Shown one piece after another: positions 12,712 through 13,005 of a stretch of 13,005 nt of DNA. A program made the translations under genes and the position numbers. Each line of letters starts with the position of its first letter. Position 1 is the stretch's first letter. Source of the DNA: Verrucomicrobiota bacterium. Lineage in GTDB: Bacteria > Verrucomicrobiota > Verrucomicrobiia > Chthoniobacterales > UBA10450. Location: the NCBI GenBank assembly GCA_003219115.1, contig QHPN01000074.1, forward strand, positions 1 through 13,005, written 5' to 3'. The notes under the pieces are model-generated. The model saw nothing but the letters and a program-made list of their open reading frames with translations. It was not told where the DNA came from and made no database searches.

Positions 12712-13005
12712 CTACTTCACGAACAAGTTCATGCTCTCGAAGTCGATAATACCGTGACTGACAGCCAGCAATTCCATGCCTAGAATCCCGGCGATTTTTG
12801 CCTCCCCTTGTTCGAGCGCGAAATCCGGCAACACCGAAGCTGCAAGTTTCTGCGGCGGCACCTGGTAGTCACCAATTTTGAGACGCGCGACCTTCCCGAT
12901 TGCCACCTGCCGTGAAATACCGTCAGCAAAACTACCGTGCATTCTTGTGCCGGTAAAAGAAAGCCCAAACTCTTTTGCGTGCCGCAGATCAAGGGTGGTG
13001 ACAAA
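12712..13005 (-). CDS. C-terminal part of a retropepsin-like aspartyl protease family protein (5' end outside window)
   Basis: The frame is open from the window edge to a TAG at 12712-12714, giving 97 visible residues; the ATG at 12940-12942 is probably internal, since the frame reads coherently upstream (FVTTLDLRHAKEFGLSF). The end GILGMELLAVSHGIIDFESM, then NLFVK, matches the hydrophobic-hydrophobic-Gly plus 'IDF....L.L' ending of bacterial retropepsin-like proteases. The catalytic DTGA motif would be upstream and is not visible. Many such proteins are exported or periplasmic, but this cannot be judged here. It is followed at 45 bp by murJ, so the two may share a transcript. Confidence 0.65.
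   Translation of the reverse strand, partial: FVTTLDLRHAKEFGLSFTGTRMHGSFADGISRQVAIGKVARLKIGDYQVPPQKLAASVLPDFALEQGEAKIAGILGMELLAVSHGIIDFESMNLFVK

Noticed and set aside
12206..12757. 183-residue plus-strand frame opposite murJ
   Set aside because: Antisense to the conserved MurJ N-terminus; no motif of its own.

Overview
The window looks like chromosomal DNA of a soil-type Verrucomicrobiota bacterium (Chthoniobacterales / Udaeobacter-like). This is an inference from protein flavour, an HAF-repeat protein, the 'FKIDHPLDPANKYL' surface-protein family and dispersed TGTAGC-headed palindromic repeats; no rRNA or other marker gene is present to prove it. Most genes lie on the minus strand. Ten protein genes are supported: eight complete and two cut by the window ends. 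There is also one frameshifted gene and two truncated tRNA-like fragments.

Left part (1-1734), accessory and decayed. The window opens with the C-terminal end of a surface-protein family member (1-494, plus). A stretch with only broken coding-like fragments follows. Next is a phage-like helix-turn-helix gene (797-1262, plus) whose two halves are in different frames, consistent with one extra A in an AAAA run. About 470 bp without an intact gene then carries two tandem minus-strand fragments that both start GGGCCTGT and resemble 5' parts of a tRNA. One of them stops exactly at its CAU anticodon loop.

Secreted pair (1735-4973, minus). A 701-residue copper-radical oxidase (galactose oxidase/AA5 type) has its catalytic residues in place, a Thr-Pro linker and two fibronectin III domains. 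Its TGA overlaps the ATG of a 378-residue HAF-repeat protein with seven repeats of about 44 residues. The two are probably co-expressed and exported. An unusually AT-rich, apparently gene-free leader (about one third G+C from about 4981 to 5220) lies upstream.

Amino-acid catabolism cluster (5407-9555, minus). In transcription order it holds a hexameric-type glutamate dehydrogenase, a conserved 306-residue protein of unknown function 9 bp later, fumarylacetoacetase (last step of the homogentisate/tyrosine pathway), and a small PAP2-like membrane protein overlapping it by GTGA. A two-unit inverted palindromic repeat sits only 4 nt before the fumarylacetoacetase start codon.

Right part (9556-13005). 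A 310-bp divergent intergenic region rich in palindromes leads into a plus-strand PLP enzyme of the cystathionine gamma-synthase/lyase family. It converges on a minus-strand pair: murJ (lipid II flippase) preceded by the C-terminal end of a retropepsin-like aspartyl protease that runs off the window.

I found no CRISPR array, intact tRNA, rRNA or complete mobile element. The most unusual items are the truncated tRNA-like tandem beside the frameshifted phage-like gene, the coupled copper-radical-oxidase/HAF pair, and the TGTAGC-headed repeat family with a compensatory stem change.
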